Source: UBA3206 sp964548855 (GTDB lineage: Bacteria; Bacillota_I; Bacilli_A; Acholeplasmatales; Anaeroplasmataceae). Taken from it: a stretch of 64,000 bases of DNA. The notes beneath the pieces were generated by a model. It did no database searches. It saw nothing but the letters and a program-made list of their open reading frames with translations, and was not told the origin of the DNA. Both the position numbers and the translations under genes were made by a program. Positions 8,332-18,243 of the stretch are shown here, piece after piece (position 1 is the first letter of the stretch; each line of letters starts with the position of its first letter). The stretch lies in assembly GCA_964548855.1 (NCBI GenBank), contig CAZJSR010000002.1, positions 66,365 to 130,364 of the forward strand, given 5' to 3'.

Positions 8332-9582
8332 ATGAAAATTAATGATGTAGATTTTGAAATATATTTAAAAAATTATCCAACAGAGGATGGATATTTCGGA
8401 CCTTATGGAGGTACATACACAGCACAAGAGTTAAAGCCAGCGCTTGATGAGATTAAGAATGCATATCAAACAATATGTCATTCAAGTCAATTTATAAATG
8501 AACTTAGAAGAATTAGAAAAGAATTTCAAGGAAGACCTACTCCAATATACCATTGTGAAAAATTATCAAAGTATTGTGGTGGTGCTCAAATATATTTAAA
8601 AAGAGAAGATTTAAACCACACAGGAGCTCATAAATTAAACCACTGTATGGGTGAAGGATTATTAGCTAAATTTATGGGTAAAAAGAAAATTATAGCAGAA
8701 ACAGGTGCTGGACAACATGGGGTTGCGCTTGCGACTGCGGCTGCATATTTTGGACTTGAATGTGATATTTATATGGGGGCAGTTGATATAAAGAAACAAG
8801 CGCCAAATGTATCAAGAATGAAATTACTAGGTGCTAATGTAATAGAGGTTACAGCTGGTCAACAAACTTTAAAAGAAGCAGTAGATGCGGCTTTTGATGC
8901 ATATTTAAAAGAGTATAAAGACTGTATATATTGTATTGGTACAGTATGTGGTCCTCATCCATTTCCATTAATGGTACGTGACTTTCAATCTGTTGTAGGT
9001 ATTGAAGCACGTGAACAATTCAAGGAAATGACAGGACTTCTTCCTGATGTTGTTACAGCATGTGTAGGTGGAGGAAGTAATTCAGCAGGAATGTTTATAC
9101 CATTTTTAAATGATCCAGTGAAAATAGTAGGTGTAGAACCTCTTGGAAAAGGTCCAGAAAGAGGACAACATGCGGCATCTATTACTTATGGTACTGAAGG
9201 TGTAATGCATGGATTTAACTCAATCATGTTAAAAGACGAAAATGGAGAACCAGATAAAGTATATTCAGTCGCATCAGGTCTTGATTATCCTGGTGTAGGT
9301 CCTGAACATGCATTTTTAAAGAGTGTTGGTCGTGTTGAATATGATACAATTTCAGATGATGAAGCCATAGAAGCATTCTTTACATTATCAAGATTAGAAG
9401 GAATAATCCCAGCTATTGAATCAAGTCATGCAGTAGCTTATGCAATGCGTCTTGCTCGAACTACTAAAAAGACAGGTACTATATTAGTATGCCTTTCTGG
9501 TAGAGGTGATAAGGATATGGATTATATTATAGAAAACTATGGAATTGATTATTTAGAAAAGAAAGGAATCAATCTTAAGTAA
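8332..9582 (+). CDS. trpB: Tryptophan synthase beta chain, stand-alone
   Basis: PLP enzyme condensing indole with serine to give tryptophan. The PLP lysine is K101 in HTGAHK, the catalytic Glu is E123 in AETGAGQHG, the phosphate-binding loop is CVGGGSN and SGRGDKD closes the C-terminus. Length 416 aa is usual. After the lysine the sequence is LNHCMGEG where many TrpB have INNALGQ, a small divergence next to the active site. There is no trpA or other trp gene nearby. The enzyme may salvage environmental indole, or trpA may lie elsewhere. Controlled by the T-box and possibly by the leader peptide. RBS AGGAG is correctly placed. Confidence 0.95.
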   Translation: MKINDVDFEIYLKNYPTEDGYFGPYGGTYTAQELKPALDEIKNAYQTICHSSQFINELRRIRKEFQGRPTPIYHCEKLSKYCGGAQIYLKREDLNHTGAHKLNHCMGEGLLAKFMGKKKIIAETGAGQHGVALATAAAYFGLECDIYMGAVDIKKQAPNVSRMKLLGANVIEVTAGQQTLKEAVDAAFDAYLKEYKDCIYCIGTVCGPHPFPLMVRDFQSVVGIEAREQFKEMTGLLPDVVTACVGGGSNSAGMFIPFLNDPVKIVGVEPLGKGPERGQHAASITYGTEGVMHGFNSIMLKDENGEPDKVYSVASGLDYPGVGPEHAFLKSVGRVEYDTISDDEAIEAFFTLSRLEGIIPAIESSHAVAYAMRLARTTKKTGTILVCLSGRGDKDMDYIIENYGIDYLEKKGINLK

Positions 9583-9597
9583 AATTGGAGGACGGTT

Positions 9598-10353
9598 ATG
9601 AGTTGGGATTTTAATTTATATTTAAAATTTGCTGATGAAAGAAAACAACCTTGCGTTGATTTGTTATCGCAATTGAATGGAAAATATGATAGAATACTCG
9701 ATTTAGGTTGTGGCCCAGGAAATAGTACGAATAATCTTTTTAATAAATTTGGTAATTGTGAAATAGTTGGTTTTGATTCAGATGAAAACATGCTTTCAAA
9801 GGCTCAAAAAGATTTACCTAATATTAAATTTATTAAAGGGTATGCTCCAGATGATTTTAATAAATTAGAAGGAAAATTCGATTTGGTATTTTCAAATGCT
9901 TGTATTCACTGGATTAAAGAACAAGAAAATTTAATTGATGGAGTATATAATCTATTAAATGAAAATGGAGTTTTTGCGGTTCAAATTCCTCTTACTGATG
10001 AATCACAGTTTTATAATATATTATATGATGTTATAGATGAAAAGTGGCCTAAACTTAAAGTAATAAAGAATTTTTATAATTTAGATCAACATGGATATTA
10101 TAATAATCTAAAAAAGAGATTTAATAATGTGAAAATTTGGAAAACTGATTATTATCATATAATAGATAAAAATTTGGTTCTTGAGTGGTATAAAGGTAGT
10201 GGACTTCGTCCTTATCTTGAATTGTTAGATGCAAATGAAAAGGAATTATTTTTAAATGATTTACAAGATGTAATTAATAAAAAATATCAATTACTTGATG
10301 ATGGAAATGTCTTTTTAATAATGCCTAGATTATTCTTTATCGCAAAAAAATAA
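9598..10353 (+). CDS. Class I SAM methyltransferase, trans-aconitate methyltransferase-like
   Basis: 251 residues. SAM motif I is ILDLGCGPGNS (about residues 33-43), the acidic ribose-binding end of strand 2 is GFDSDENML, and motif IV is LVFSNACIHW. The opening WDFNLYLKFADER is the characteristic start of the Tam family, which methylates trans-aconitate. Family members are often over-annotated, so the substrate is uncertain. It is 15 bases after trpB with a GGAGG RBS, so it shares the T-box transcript; no link to tryptophan is apparent. Confidence 0.78.
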   Translation: MSWDFNLYLKFADERKQPCVDLLSQLNGKYDRILDLGCGPGNSTNNLFNKFGNCEIVGFDSDENMLSKAQKDLPNIKFIKGYAPDDFNKLEGKFDLVFSNACIHWIKEQENLIDGVYNLLNENGVFAVQIPLTDESQFYNILYDVIDEKWPKLKVIKNFYNLDQHGYYNNLKKRFNNVKIWKTDYYHIIDKNLVLEWYKGSGLRPYLELLDANEKELFLNDLQDVINKKYQLLDDGNVFLIMPRLFFIAKK

Positions 10354-10370
10354 ATTAATAATTTCTATGT

Positions 10371-10421
10371 AAAAAAAAGGAAGATAGTCATTAAATTTAA
10401 TTAATGATTTTCTTCCTTTTT
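10371..10421. terminator. Bidirectional terminator between convergent genes
   Basis: A run of A and GGAAGA pairs with TCTTCC and a T run; ATCATTAA-type sequence forms the AT-rich inner stem. It serves the methyltransferase (+) and the EAL gene (-). Confidence 0.8.
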
Positions 10422-10424
10422 ATA

Positions 10425-12350
10425 TTATTTATCTTTTTTGTTTTCTTTAATAAATTTAATGAAGTCATCTAATTTTATTGGTTTAGAGTAATAGAATCCT
10501 TGTATATACTCACATCCAAGTTTTTTAAAGAAATTCACTTCACTTACATCTTCTATACCTTCTACTAATACTTTAATATTAGATATATTAAACATAGATA
10601 TAGTTTTTTCTACTATTGGTTTCATTTTAATGTTGTTTATTTCTTTGACAAACGATTTGTCTATTTTAACTAAATTAATAGGTAATGACAAAACATGTCT
10701 TATATTTGAATATCCTGTACCATAATCATCAAGAGAGAATGAAAAGCCAAATTCTTTTAATTCATAAATATTTTTATACGCTATATCATCATCACTTAAT
10801 GAATAAGTTTCAGTTATTTCAAGATTAATATATTTTGGATCAATATTGTAAAATTTAGTAATGCTAATAATATTTTTAGCAAAATTAATATCCATCAATT
10901 GTTTTGGTGAAACGTTGATTTCAATATATTTTAATCCAAGTGTTTCAAAATCAGAAGATTTAATAAACTCACAAACACATCTAAATACAAGCTCTCCTAT
11001 TTTTAATATATCTCCGTTTTCTTCACAAACTGGAATAAATAATGTTGGAGAATAGTATTTATTGTTATCTCCCTTTAATCTAATTAATGCTTCAGCTGAT
11101 TCAAATTTGTTATTACTTGTATTAATGATGGGTTGATAAAAAACCTCAAATCTATTATTTTTGAATCCTTCATCTATTAGTTTTGGCATTTTTGATAATA
11201 AATCAAATTTTTCTCTTGTATTTTTTTCAATATCTTTATAATATACGTAATTACTATTTGAAAAATTTATACCTTTTAGATAACTGAATGTTATCATAAA
11301 ATTATAGTCCGTTATATCTTTGTTACATAAGATGACACATATATTAGTTTTAATAATAGAAGAAGGTATATCACTACAAATAGGTTTGCTATCAATTAAA
11401 ATATTATAATGTTCAATAAAGGTAGATATTTTATCATAATCATCATAATCAATAATAATTGAGTATTTTCCATCATTGTTATAGTAAATATCACCTTTTA
11501 GCTTTGTCATTTTTAGTATTTCTTTTAATTTTTTAGTATATTGTCTTTTTATTTTAATAAGTTCATCTATAGTTACGATATTTGTTATACGGTTATAGTC
11601 TTTCATCCATAAAATTATAGTAGGGAACACTCTTTTGTAAGAAAAATCAATAACTAAATCATGAGTATATGCATAATTTTTCTTACAGTTTGTTTGTACA
11701 TCAATTCGTTCTTCTGGATTTTCAATTATGATTATTAAAAATAAAGAAGTAATTGCGACTCCAAACATTTCTATATATATTGTTTTAATAGAGGATTGTA
11801 ATACTATAGTTATGGTAACTATTAAAATATTTATGATTGTTACAACTGTTTTTTCGTTAGTATAATGTCGTCTTAATATAACTAGTAAGGTTAATATTAA
11901 GATAAAATATGAGAATGTAGAAATACCTAATAATATAAACCAATTTCCTGTAACTAAAATATTTGATTCTATTGAAAACATAAATTTAGTAAATAAATTA
12001 ATTATAATAGAAATAATGAAGATAGAGTATGGAAGAAAATATAAGATAGAAAAACATTTATTTTTCTTAAGTACCCAATCTATTCTTAATGTTTTCATTA
12101 TGTAATATACATAGTACAAGATAATGAAATTTCTAATAATAAGGTATATACTGGTGATTATTAAAGAAGTTGTATTAGATAAATTTGGATTACTTGCGAG
12201 GATGTTTAAAATGGCCCCTATAATTCCTAAAACCGCTATTTGTATTACTATTATAGTGGTATCAAGAACATACAATTTCTTATAAAAAATCGAGAATATT
12301 ACTAACATAAACAGCAAGATTGCGACAATTTCACCATAAAAATTATACAT
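10425..12350 (-). CDS. Membrane-anchored cyclic-di-GMP phosphodiesterase (EAL domain)
   Basis: 641 residues. The first 200 or so form about seven hydrophobic helices. A poorly conserved middle section (residues 230-360) sits where a GGDEF domain would be, without its motif. A complete EAL domain follows. Catalytic and metal residues look intact: EAL in AEALIRL, Asn in NVSPKQL, EITET, DDYGTG, Lys in KIDKSF, Glu in VEGIE and Gln in IQGFYYSKP. It should therefore hydrolyse cyclic-di-GMP to pGpG, with the membrane part as sensor. It is monocistronic, with RBS GGTGGTGAG upstream of the start. Confidence 0.9.
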   Translation of the reverse strand: MYNFYGEIVAILLFMLVIFSIFYKKLYVLDTTIIVIQIAVLGIIGAILNILASNPNLSNTTSLIITSIYLIIRNFIILYYVYYIMKTLRIDWVLKKNKCFSILYFLPYSIFIISIIINLFTKFMFSIESNILVTGNWFILLGISTFSYFILILTLLVILRRHYTNEKTVVTIINILIVTITIVLQSSIKTIYIEMFGVAITSLFLIIIIENPEERIDVQTNCKKNYAYTHDLVIDFSYKRVFPTIILWMKDYNRITNIVTIDELIKIKRQYTKKLKEILKMTKLKGDIYYNNDGKYSIIIDYDDYDKISTFIEHYNILIDSKPICSDIPSSIIKTNICVILCNKDITDYNFMITFSYLKGINFSNSNYVYYKDIEKNTREKFDLLSKMPKLIDEGFKNNRFEVFYQPIINTSNNKFESAEALIRLKGDNNKYYSPTLFIPVCEENGDILKIGELVFRCVCEFIKSSDFETLGLKYIEINVSPKQLMDINFAKNIISITKFYNIDPKYINLEITETYSLSDDDIAYKNIYELKEFGFSFSLDDYGTGYSNIRHVLSLPINLVKIDKSFVKEINNIKMKPIVEKTISMFNISNIKVLVEGIEDVSEVNFFKKLGCEYIQGFYYSKPIKLDDFIKFIKENKKDK

Positions 12351-12384
12351 AATCTCACCACCTTTATTGTTGGTTTATATATTT

Positions 12385-12393
12385 ATAATAACA
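12385..12393 (-). promoter_or_regulatory. Extended -10 promoter of the EAL gene
   Basis: On the minus strand the sequence is TGT TATTAT (12393 down to 12385), with the start codon about 35 bases further on. No good -35 seen. Confidence 0.5.
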
Positions 12394-12437
12394 TATTATT
12401 TAATTTTATTAAATAGTTTTCATTTAATAACTATCTG

Positions 12438-12446
12438 TGATAAAAT
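12438..12446 (+). promoter_or_regulatory. Extended -10 promoter of the ABC-F gene
   Basis: TG-A-TAAAAT at 12438-12446, giving a start near 12453 and a leader of about 20 bases before ATG 12473. Confidence 0.5.
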
Positions 12447-12472
12447 TAATTGTATGAATTAGGAGAATGATT

Positions 12473-14215
12473 ATGGTAATAACATTAGATAACGCATCAT
12501 TTAAATATTTAGATAAACCGATATTAGATAAAGTATCAATAAGTTTTGATGATACTAAACATGTTGGAGTTGTTGGAGTAAATGGTACAGGGAAATCCAC
12601 ACTTTTAAAAATTTTAGTTGGCTTAGAAAAATTAAATAGTGGAACTATTACTAAATCAGGGAACATGATTATTTCATATTTAGAACAAAATCCCGTCTTT
12701 AAAGACAATCAAACTATAATGGATGTAATAAAAGAATATGATGATAAAAATCATAAAATAAATGAATATGAATATAAAAGTATCTTAAATAAAATGAAAC
12801 TATTTAATCATGATGCTATAACTAATAATTTATCAGGTGGAGAAAAGAAAAGATTAGCTCTAGCGATTGCGCTTGTAAAATATTGTGATGTTTTAATATT
12901 AGATGAACCAACTAACCATTTAGATAACGATATGATACTTTTTTTAGAAAAGTACCTACAACGATTTAAAAAAGGACTTATTATGGTTACTCACGATAGA
13001 TATTTTTTAGAAAGAGTATGTAATAAGATGATTGAATTAGATGATGGACATTTATATTCATATGATGCGAATTATTCTAAATTTCTTACCCTAAAACAAG
13101 AAAGACTTGAAGCTTTAATTCATAGTGAACAAAAGTGGAAAAGCCTATATAAACATGAACTTCAATGGATGAGAAGAGGTGCACAGGCTAGAAGTACAAA
13201 ACAAAAGAAGAGAATTGAAAGATTTCAAGAATTAGAAAAAGTAGAATTTTCTAAAACAAACACTTTAGAGATAAGTAGTGTAGAAACGCGTCTTGGTAAG
13301 AAACTTATTGAAATATATAATGGAAAAAAAGAATTTGATAATAAACTATTATTTGAAAATTTTAATTTTATGTTAGGAAAATCTGATATAGTAGGTATTG
13401 TTGGAGATAATGGATGTGGAAAATCCACATTATTTAAAATACTTAATCAAGAAGAAAATTTAACAGAGGGTAGAATAGAATTTGGAACTACTCTTAAAAT
13501 TGGGTATTTTTCTCAACATATGGAAAACATTGATCCATCTTTAAGCGCAATTGATTATATAAAGGATAAACAAGAGTTAATTGAAACGATTGATGGTACA
13601 ATTAGCGCAAAAGAATTGTTAGATAGGTTTAATTTTGATTCTGACTTGAAATATACTAAAGTAAAAATGTTATCAGGTGGAGAAAAAAGAAGACTTCAAC
13701 TTATTAGTGTACTTATGACAAATCCTAATGTGTTAATATTAGATGAGCCAACTAATGATTTGGATATAGATACACTTGAAGCATTAGAGGATTATTTATT
13801 AGATTTTAAAGGTCCTGTTTTAGTAGTAAGTCATGATAGATATTTTTTAGATAAAATATGTAATAGACTTTTAGTGTTTGAAAATTCTATGATTAATGAA
13901 TATATGATGAATTTTTCCGAATATTTAGAATTGGATAAAAAAATAGAAAAACAAACTAAAAGTAATAAGTCTTATGAAAAAGTAAGAATAGGACTTACTT
14001 CTAAAGAAAAGAATGAATTAGAATCTTTACCAGGAATAATTGAAAAACTAGAAAATGATATAAAAGAATTAAAAAACAAAGAAAAAGAGAATTATACTAA
14101 TTATCATGAATTACTAAAAATCTCTAATGAAATATCTGAAATTAATAGAAACATAGACGAAAAAACTGAAAGATATTTCTATTTGTTAGAACTTAAAGAG
14201 AGTTATAAGATATGA
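12473..14215 (+). CDS. ABC-F ribosome-associated ATPase, Uup/YfmR type
   Basis: Two ABC domains in one chain and no membrane segment. Walker A motifs are GVNGTGKST and GDNGCGKST; signatures are LSGGEKKR and LSGGEKRR; Walker B motifs are LILDEPTNHLD and LILDEPTNDLD. Both catalytic Glu residues are present. The inter-domain linker contains WMRRGAQARSTKQKK, the P-site tRNA-interacting motif as in Uup/YfmR. A C-terminal coiled coil of about 80 residues supports this subtype. These proteins rescue stalled or proline-rich translation. I chose ATG 12473 because AGGAG at 12461-12465 is then 7 bases away; ATG 12467 is too close. It overlaps the next gene by 4 bases. Confidence 0.9.
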   Translation: MVITLDNASFKYLDKPILDKVSISFDDTKHVGVVGVNGTGKSTLLKILVGLEKLNSGTITKSGNMIISYLEQNPVFKDNQTIMDVIKEYDDKNHKINEYEYKSILNKMKLFNHDAITNNLSGGEKKRLALAIALVKYCDVLILDEPTNHLDNDMILFLEKYLQRFKKGLIMVTHDRYFLERVCNKMIELDDGHLYSYDANYSKFLTLKQERLEALIHSEQKWKSLYKHELQWMRRGAQARSTKQKKRIERFQELEKVEFSKTNTLEISSVETRLGKKLIEIYNGKKEFDNKLLFENFNFMLGKSDIVGIVGDNGCGKSTLFKILNQEENLTEGRIEFGTTLKIGYFSQHMENIDPSLSAIDYIKDKQELIETIDGTISAKELLDRFNFDSDLKYTKVKMLSGGEKRRLQLISVLMTNPNVLILDEPTNDLDIDTLEALEDYLLDFKGPVLVVSHDRYFLDKICNRLLVFENSMINEYMMNFSEYLELDKKIEKQTKSNKSYEKVRIGLTSKEKNELESLPGIIEKLENDIKELKNKEKENYTNYHELLKISNEISEINRNIDEKTERYFYLLELKESYKI

Positions 14216-14886
14216 AGTCATTAAATATAAAAAGTAATAATGGAAATTATGAAATAGTAACTAGTGAAATAAATACTAAAGAAATTGGGTATATTATAAT
14301 TAATAGTGGGGATAACTTTACAGTTTTAGAAGCTATTGATTTAATGAAAAAATATAATCCTAAAAAAATATATATTACATATAATTGTAATATTGAAAAT
14401 GATTATCCATATAGTTTTAGTGTTTATGAATATGAATATAAATATATACTTACAAAATCATATAAGGATATTAAGTTAGTTTTAGTCGATTTAAATAATA
14501 GAAATGAATTATTAGATATGATTAATTCTAATACAAGAGATATATTAAGTACATACACTCTTGATAATTATGATATAATGGATATGGTACATAACAAAAA
14601 TACATATTATTTCATATATAAAAAAGAATATATTGGATGCGCTAGTATAAATGGTGATTTAATAGATTATTTTATTATAAAAAAACAATTTAGAAATCAA
14701 GGATTAGGTAGTATGTGTTTATCTAAGTTATTGTATAAACTAAATAAGGATACTAAAGTATTATTATCTAGTGATAATAAAGAAGGAATTAGTTTTTTTG
14801 AAAAAAATGCATTTATTAAGACGAAAATAGTAAATGATTGGTATGAGGTATTAGATGAAAAGAAGGATAACAAAAGAAGAATATGA
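14212..14886 (+). CDS. GNAT-family N-acetyltransferase
   Basis: 224 residues. The C-terminal half shows the GNAT acetyl-CoA loop as RNQGLGSMCLSKLL (about residues 162-175) and a later EGISFFEKNAF, typical of the last helix and strand. The N-terminal half has no recognisable motif. Substrate unknown. The start overlaps the ABC-F stop (ATGA), indicating translational coupling, and the 3' end overlaps the next small gene by 32 bases. Confidence 0.75.
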   Translation: MKSLNIKSNNGNYEIVTSEINTKEIGYIIINSGDNFTVLEAIDLMKKYNPKKIYITYNCNIENDYPYSFSVYEYEYKYILTKSYKDIKLVLVDLNNRNELLDMINSNTRDILSTYTLDNYDIMDMVHNKNTYYFIYKKEYIGCASINGDLIDYFIIKKQFRNQGLGSMCLSKLLYKLNKDTKVLLSSDNKEGISFFEKNAFIKTKIVNDWYEVLDEKKDNKRRI

Positions 14887-15172
14887 AAATGCCGTAAGGA
14901 TACGTGCTAAAATCGCTAATATAGTTAATATATCACTTACATTAATATCGATTGTTGTAATACTTGTATCGGTGTTTTTAGCGATGTTTAATGTCATGTC
15001 CTATACAGTTATGGGAGTAATTGTACCACTTGCGTTAATAGTTTATCTAGCAATGGGAGTTATATCTCAAAAAAATGATTCTAGAAAGTCAGTAATGATT
15101 GTCTATATTGTTTTAATAAGTATTTGTGCAATTGTCTTTTTTGTAGACTTTGTATATTTATTAATTAGCTAA
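14855..15172 (+). CDS. Small membrane protein of unknown function, three TM
   Basis: 105 residues with a basic N-terminus (MKRRITKEEYENAVRIRAK) and three hydrophobic segments at about 22-46, 50-69 and 80-104. No family recognised. ATG 14855 lies inside the acetyltransferase gene and the stop touches the terminator, so it closes the operon. An internal RBS is weak, but size, composition and context support a real gene. Confidence 0.6.
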   Translation: MKRRITKEEYENAVRIRAKIANIVNISLTLISIVVILVSVFLAMFNVMSYTVMGVIVPLALIVYLAMGVISQKNDSRKSVMIVYIVLISICAIVFFVDFVYLLIS

Positions 15173-15195
15173 TCCAAGATAATCTTGGATTTTTA
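15171..15195 (+). terminator. Terminator of the ABC-F operon
   Basis: ATCCAAGA (15172-15179), TAA loop, TCTTGGAT (15183-15190), TTTTT. Confidence 0.88.
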
Positions 15196-15213
15196 TACGA
15201 GGAGAAGGTAAAT

Positions 15214-18081
15214 ATGTTTATTAAATTAGAAAGTAAATTCATTGAAGAAATAAATAGTAATGTTACAGTTTATTCACATGATAAAACAAAAGCTCGTCTT
15301 TGTACTATTGAAAATGATGATCCAAACAAAGTATTTTCAATAGCTTTTAGAACGCCACCAATGGATAATACAGGACTTACACATATCCTTGAACATTCAG
15401 TATTATGTGGAAGTAAAAAATTCCCTTTAAAAGACCCTTTTGTTGAACTTCTTAAGGGATCTTTAAATACATTTTTAAATGCGTTTACATTTCCAGATAA
15501 AACAATGTATCCTGTCGCAAGTATGAATGATAAGGATTTTAAAAACTTGATGCATGTATATTTAGACGCAGTATTTTATCCTAACATTTACAAACATGAA
15601 GAAATATTCAAACAAGAAGGGTGGCATTATCATTTAGAAAATAAAGATGATCCTATTACTTTAAATGGTGTTGTATATAATGAAATGAAAGGCGTTTTTT
15701 CAGATCCTGAACAAGTTTTAGGAAGATGTATTATGCATTCTTTATATCCTAATATATCTTATGGATTAGAGTCAGGTGGAGATCCTAATTATATACCTGA
15801 TTTAAGTTATGATAAATTTAAGGAATTTCATAAGAAATATTATCATCCAAGTAATTCATATATATTCCTATATGGAAATTGTGATATGGAAGAAAGAATG
15901 AATTTTATTGAAAATGAATATTTAAATGATTTTACATATAATGATTTTGACACATCTATAAAGGTTGAGGAACCTTTTAGAAATGAGGTATATGAGGAAT
16001 ATCAATATCCAATTGATAGTGATACAGAAATAAATAATAATTATTATTTGTCATATAATGTTTCAATTGGAAATACGTTAGATATTAAGAAATGTATAGC
16101 TCTTGATGTATTGACAGAAATCTTAATGTCAGCCGAAGGTGCACCTGTAAAAGAGGCGATACTTAATTTAAACATCTGTGAAGATATCGATGTTTTATAT
16201 GAAAATGGTATTTATCAACCTTATTTAAGTATATGTTTAATAAAGAGTGATAAAGCACATTTAGAGACATTTAGAAATGTATTAGAAGATACTTTAAAAA
16301 ATGTGAAAATTGATAAAGAAAGATTAAAGGCTTCTTTGAAATTTAGAGAATTTAAAGTAAGAGAAGCTAAATATGATGGTCCTAAGGGATTGTTATATCA
16401 AATGAATATGTTAGACAGTTGGCTATATAATGATAATATGCCATATCATAAATTATGTGTATTAGATTATTTTAAAGAGTTATATGATTTAATTGATACT
16501 AATTATTATTATGATTTAATTAATGAATGTATCTTAAATAATAATCATAAGAGTATTGTAGTATTAACACCTTCAAAAACTTATAAGAAGGAACAAGATG
16601 ATAAGCTTATTTTAAAACTTGAAAATTACAAGGCTTCTCTTAGTGAAGAAGAGATAGAGCGTTTAATAAAGGATACTGAAAATCTTAAGATATATCAAGA
16701 TACTCCCGCAACTATTGAGGAGATTAATTCATTACCAAGATTAGAATTAGAGGATTTAAATCCAGAGCCTATTAAATTAAAATGTGAAAAAATTCATGAA
16801 AATTATGATATATATTTTAGTGATTATTTTACTAATAACATTGGATATCTTGATTTAGTATTTGATATATCACAGTTTGATGATGAATTATTAAAGTATA
16901 CTAGATTAGTATCGCAGTTATTAATGAAACTAGATACCAAAAATAGAAGTTATACTGATATAGATAAGGATATTAAATTATATACTGGGGGTATTAATTT
17001 TTCATACAAAATATTTAATGATAACGATAATAAAACAAAAGTATTATTAAGTTTAAAATGTAGTATGTTAGATGATAACTTAGATAATTCTTTTGAATTA
17101 ATTAATGATATATTATTTAACACAGTATTTGATGATACAAAGAGAATTAATAATTTATTATTACAATTTAAGAGTTCCCTTGAAAGTTATGCTTCAGGCA
17201 GTGGTCATCAAGTGTCTTTAACTAGGGCGAAATCATATATAAATGAACTTGATTATATTAAAGATATTACAGCAGGACTTGGATATATGGATTTTATATC
17301 TGACGTTGTTTTGAAATTTTCAACAAATAAAGATGAGATAATAGAAAAACTAATGAATGCTTATAATGTTTTTAAAAATAAATCTTTATTTATGGTGTCT
17401 ATAACTTCTTTAAAAAATCAATGTGATAATATAATATGTAAGACAAATGAAATATATTCTTTATTAAATGATAACGAAATAAGATGTGAAAATAAAAGAA
17501 CATTAAAACGTCTTAATGAAGGAATAAAGACTCAGTTTAATGTTAATTATGTATCTAGAGCGATAAGATTTAACAATGAATATAGTGGGGCTTTATTAGT
17601 TCTTAAAAACGCTATAAGCCTTGACTATTTATGGATGAATGTAAGAGTTAAGGGTGGAGCATATGGCGCAATGATTTCTATTACTAGTGATAATATGTTA
17701 GGTCTTACTAGCTATAGAGATCCAAATATTAAAAATACAAATGAAATATATAATAATTTAGGAGATTATATTTTAAATTTAGATATTACTGATGAGGATA
17801 TGCTTAAATATAAAATAGGAGCAATAGGAGCATTAGATGATTCAATGCATGTCTCTACAATGGGAGAACTCGCATTTTTAGAATATATTTGTAATAGAGG
17901 GTATGAATATAAAAGAAAAATAAGAAAAGAAATTATAAATGCCACATTAGAAGAACTTAAGTCTTATGGAGAAGATATTAAACGTGCTTTAAGTGAGATG
18001 AATATTTGTGTTATTGGATTTGATGGTCTTATAGATGAGAATAAGGAGTTATTTAATAATATAAGAAAATTAATGAAATAA
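15214..18081 (+). CDS. M16C metallopeptidase, presequence protease-like
   Basis: 955 residues, typical of the PreP/Cym1 branch of the insulinase family, in which two M16 halves form a closed chamber. The inverted zinc motif HILEH (residues 57-61) is intact, and the third ligand is a Glu in VVYNEMKGVFSDPE about 90 residues later. GGAYGA in the C-terminal half is the usual substrate-binding site. No signal peptide, so it probably degrades oligopeptides in the cytoplasm. Strong RBS GAGGAGAAGG. It stands alone between two terminators. Confidence 0.92.
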   Translation: MFIKLESKFIEEINSNVTVYSHDKTKARLCTIENDDPNKVFSIAFRTPPMDNTGLTHILEHSVLCGSKKFPLKDPFVELLKGSLNTFLNAFTFPDKTMYPVASMNDKDFKNLMHVYLDAVFYPNIYKHEEIFKQEGWHYHLENKDDPITLNGVVYNEMKGVFSDPEQVLGRCIMHSLYPNISYGLESGGDPNYIPDLSYDKFKEFHKKYYHPSNSYIFLYGNCDMEERMNFIENEYLNDFTYNDFDTSIKVEEPFRNEVYEEYQYPIDSDTEINNNYYLSYNVSIGNTLDIKKCIALDVLTEILMSAEGAPVKEAILNLNICEDIDVLYENGIYQPYLSICLIKSDKAHLETFRNVLEDTLKNVKIDKERLKASLKFREFKVREAKYDGPKGLLYQMNMLDSWLYNDNMPYHKLCVLDYFKELYDLIDTNYYYDLINECILNNNHKSIVVLTPSKTYKKEQDDKLILKLENYKASLSEEEIERLIKDTENLKIYQDTPATIEEINSLPRLELEDLNPEPIKLKCEKIHENYDIYFSDYFTNNIGYLDLVFDISQFDDELLKYTRLVSQLLMKLDTKNRSYTDIDKDIKLYTGGINFSYKIFNDNDNKTKVLLSLKCSMLDDNLDNSFELINDILFNTVFDDTKRINNLLLQFKSSLESYASGSGHQVSLTRAKSYINELDYIKDITAGLGYMDFISDVVLKFSTNKDEIIEKLMNAYNVFKNKSLFMVSITSLKNQCDNIICKTNEIYSLLNDNEIRCENKRTLKRLNEGIKTQFNVNYVSRAIRFNNEYSGALLVLKNAISLDYLWMNVRVKGGAYGAMISITSDNMLGLTSYRDPNIKNTNEIYNNLGDYILNLDITDEDMLKYKIGAIGALDDSMHVSTMGELAFLEYICNRGYEYKRKIRKEIINATLEELKSYGEDIKRALSEMNICVIGFDGLIDENKELFNNIRKLMK

Positions 18082-18093
18082 TATAAACTAATG

Positions 18094-18130
18094 AAAAGAG
18101 ATGCATATTTTATTGTTATCTCTTTTTTAT
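18094..18130 (+). terminator. Terminator after the M16 peptidase
   Basis: AAAAGAGAT (18094-18102) pairs with ATCTCTTTT (18118-18126), then TT-rich sequence. The loop is 15 bases. Confidence 0.75.
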
Positions 18131-18187
18131 TTAAATGAGTTTATAATAATCTTGTAAAAAAATATGTATAAAATACATATTTAAATG

Positions 18188-18196
18188 TGATATACT
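18188..18196 (+). promoter_or_regulatory. Extended -10 promoter of mgsA
   Basis: TG-A-TATACT at 18188-18196; start expected near 18203, leader of about 40 bases. The -35 is poor. Confidence 0.55.
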
Positions 18197-18243
18197 AATA
18201 AATGAAGATGATAATTATTTTCGCTTTAAGAAAGGGTGATAAT

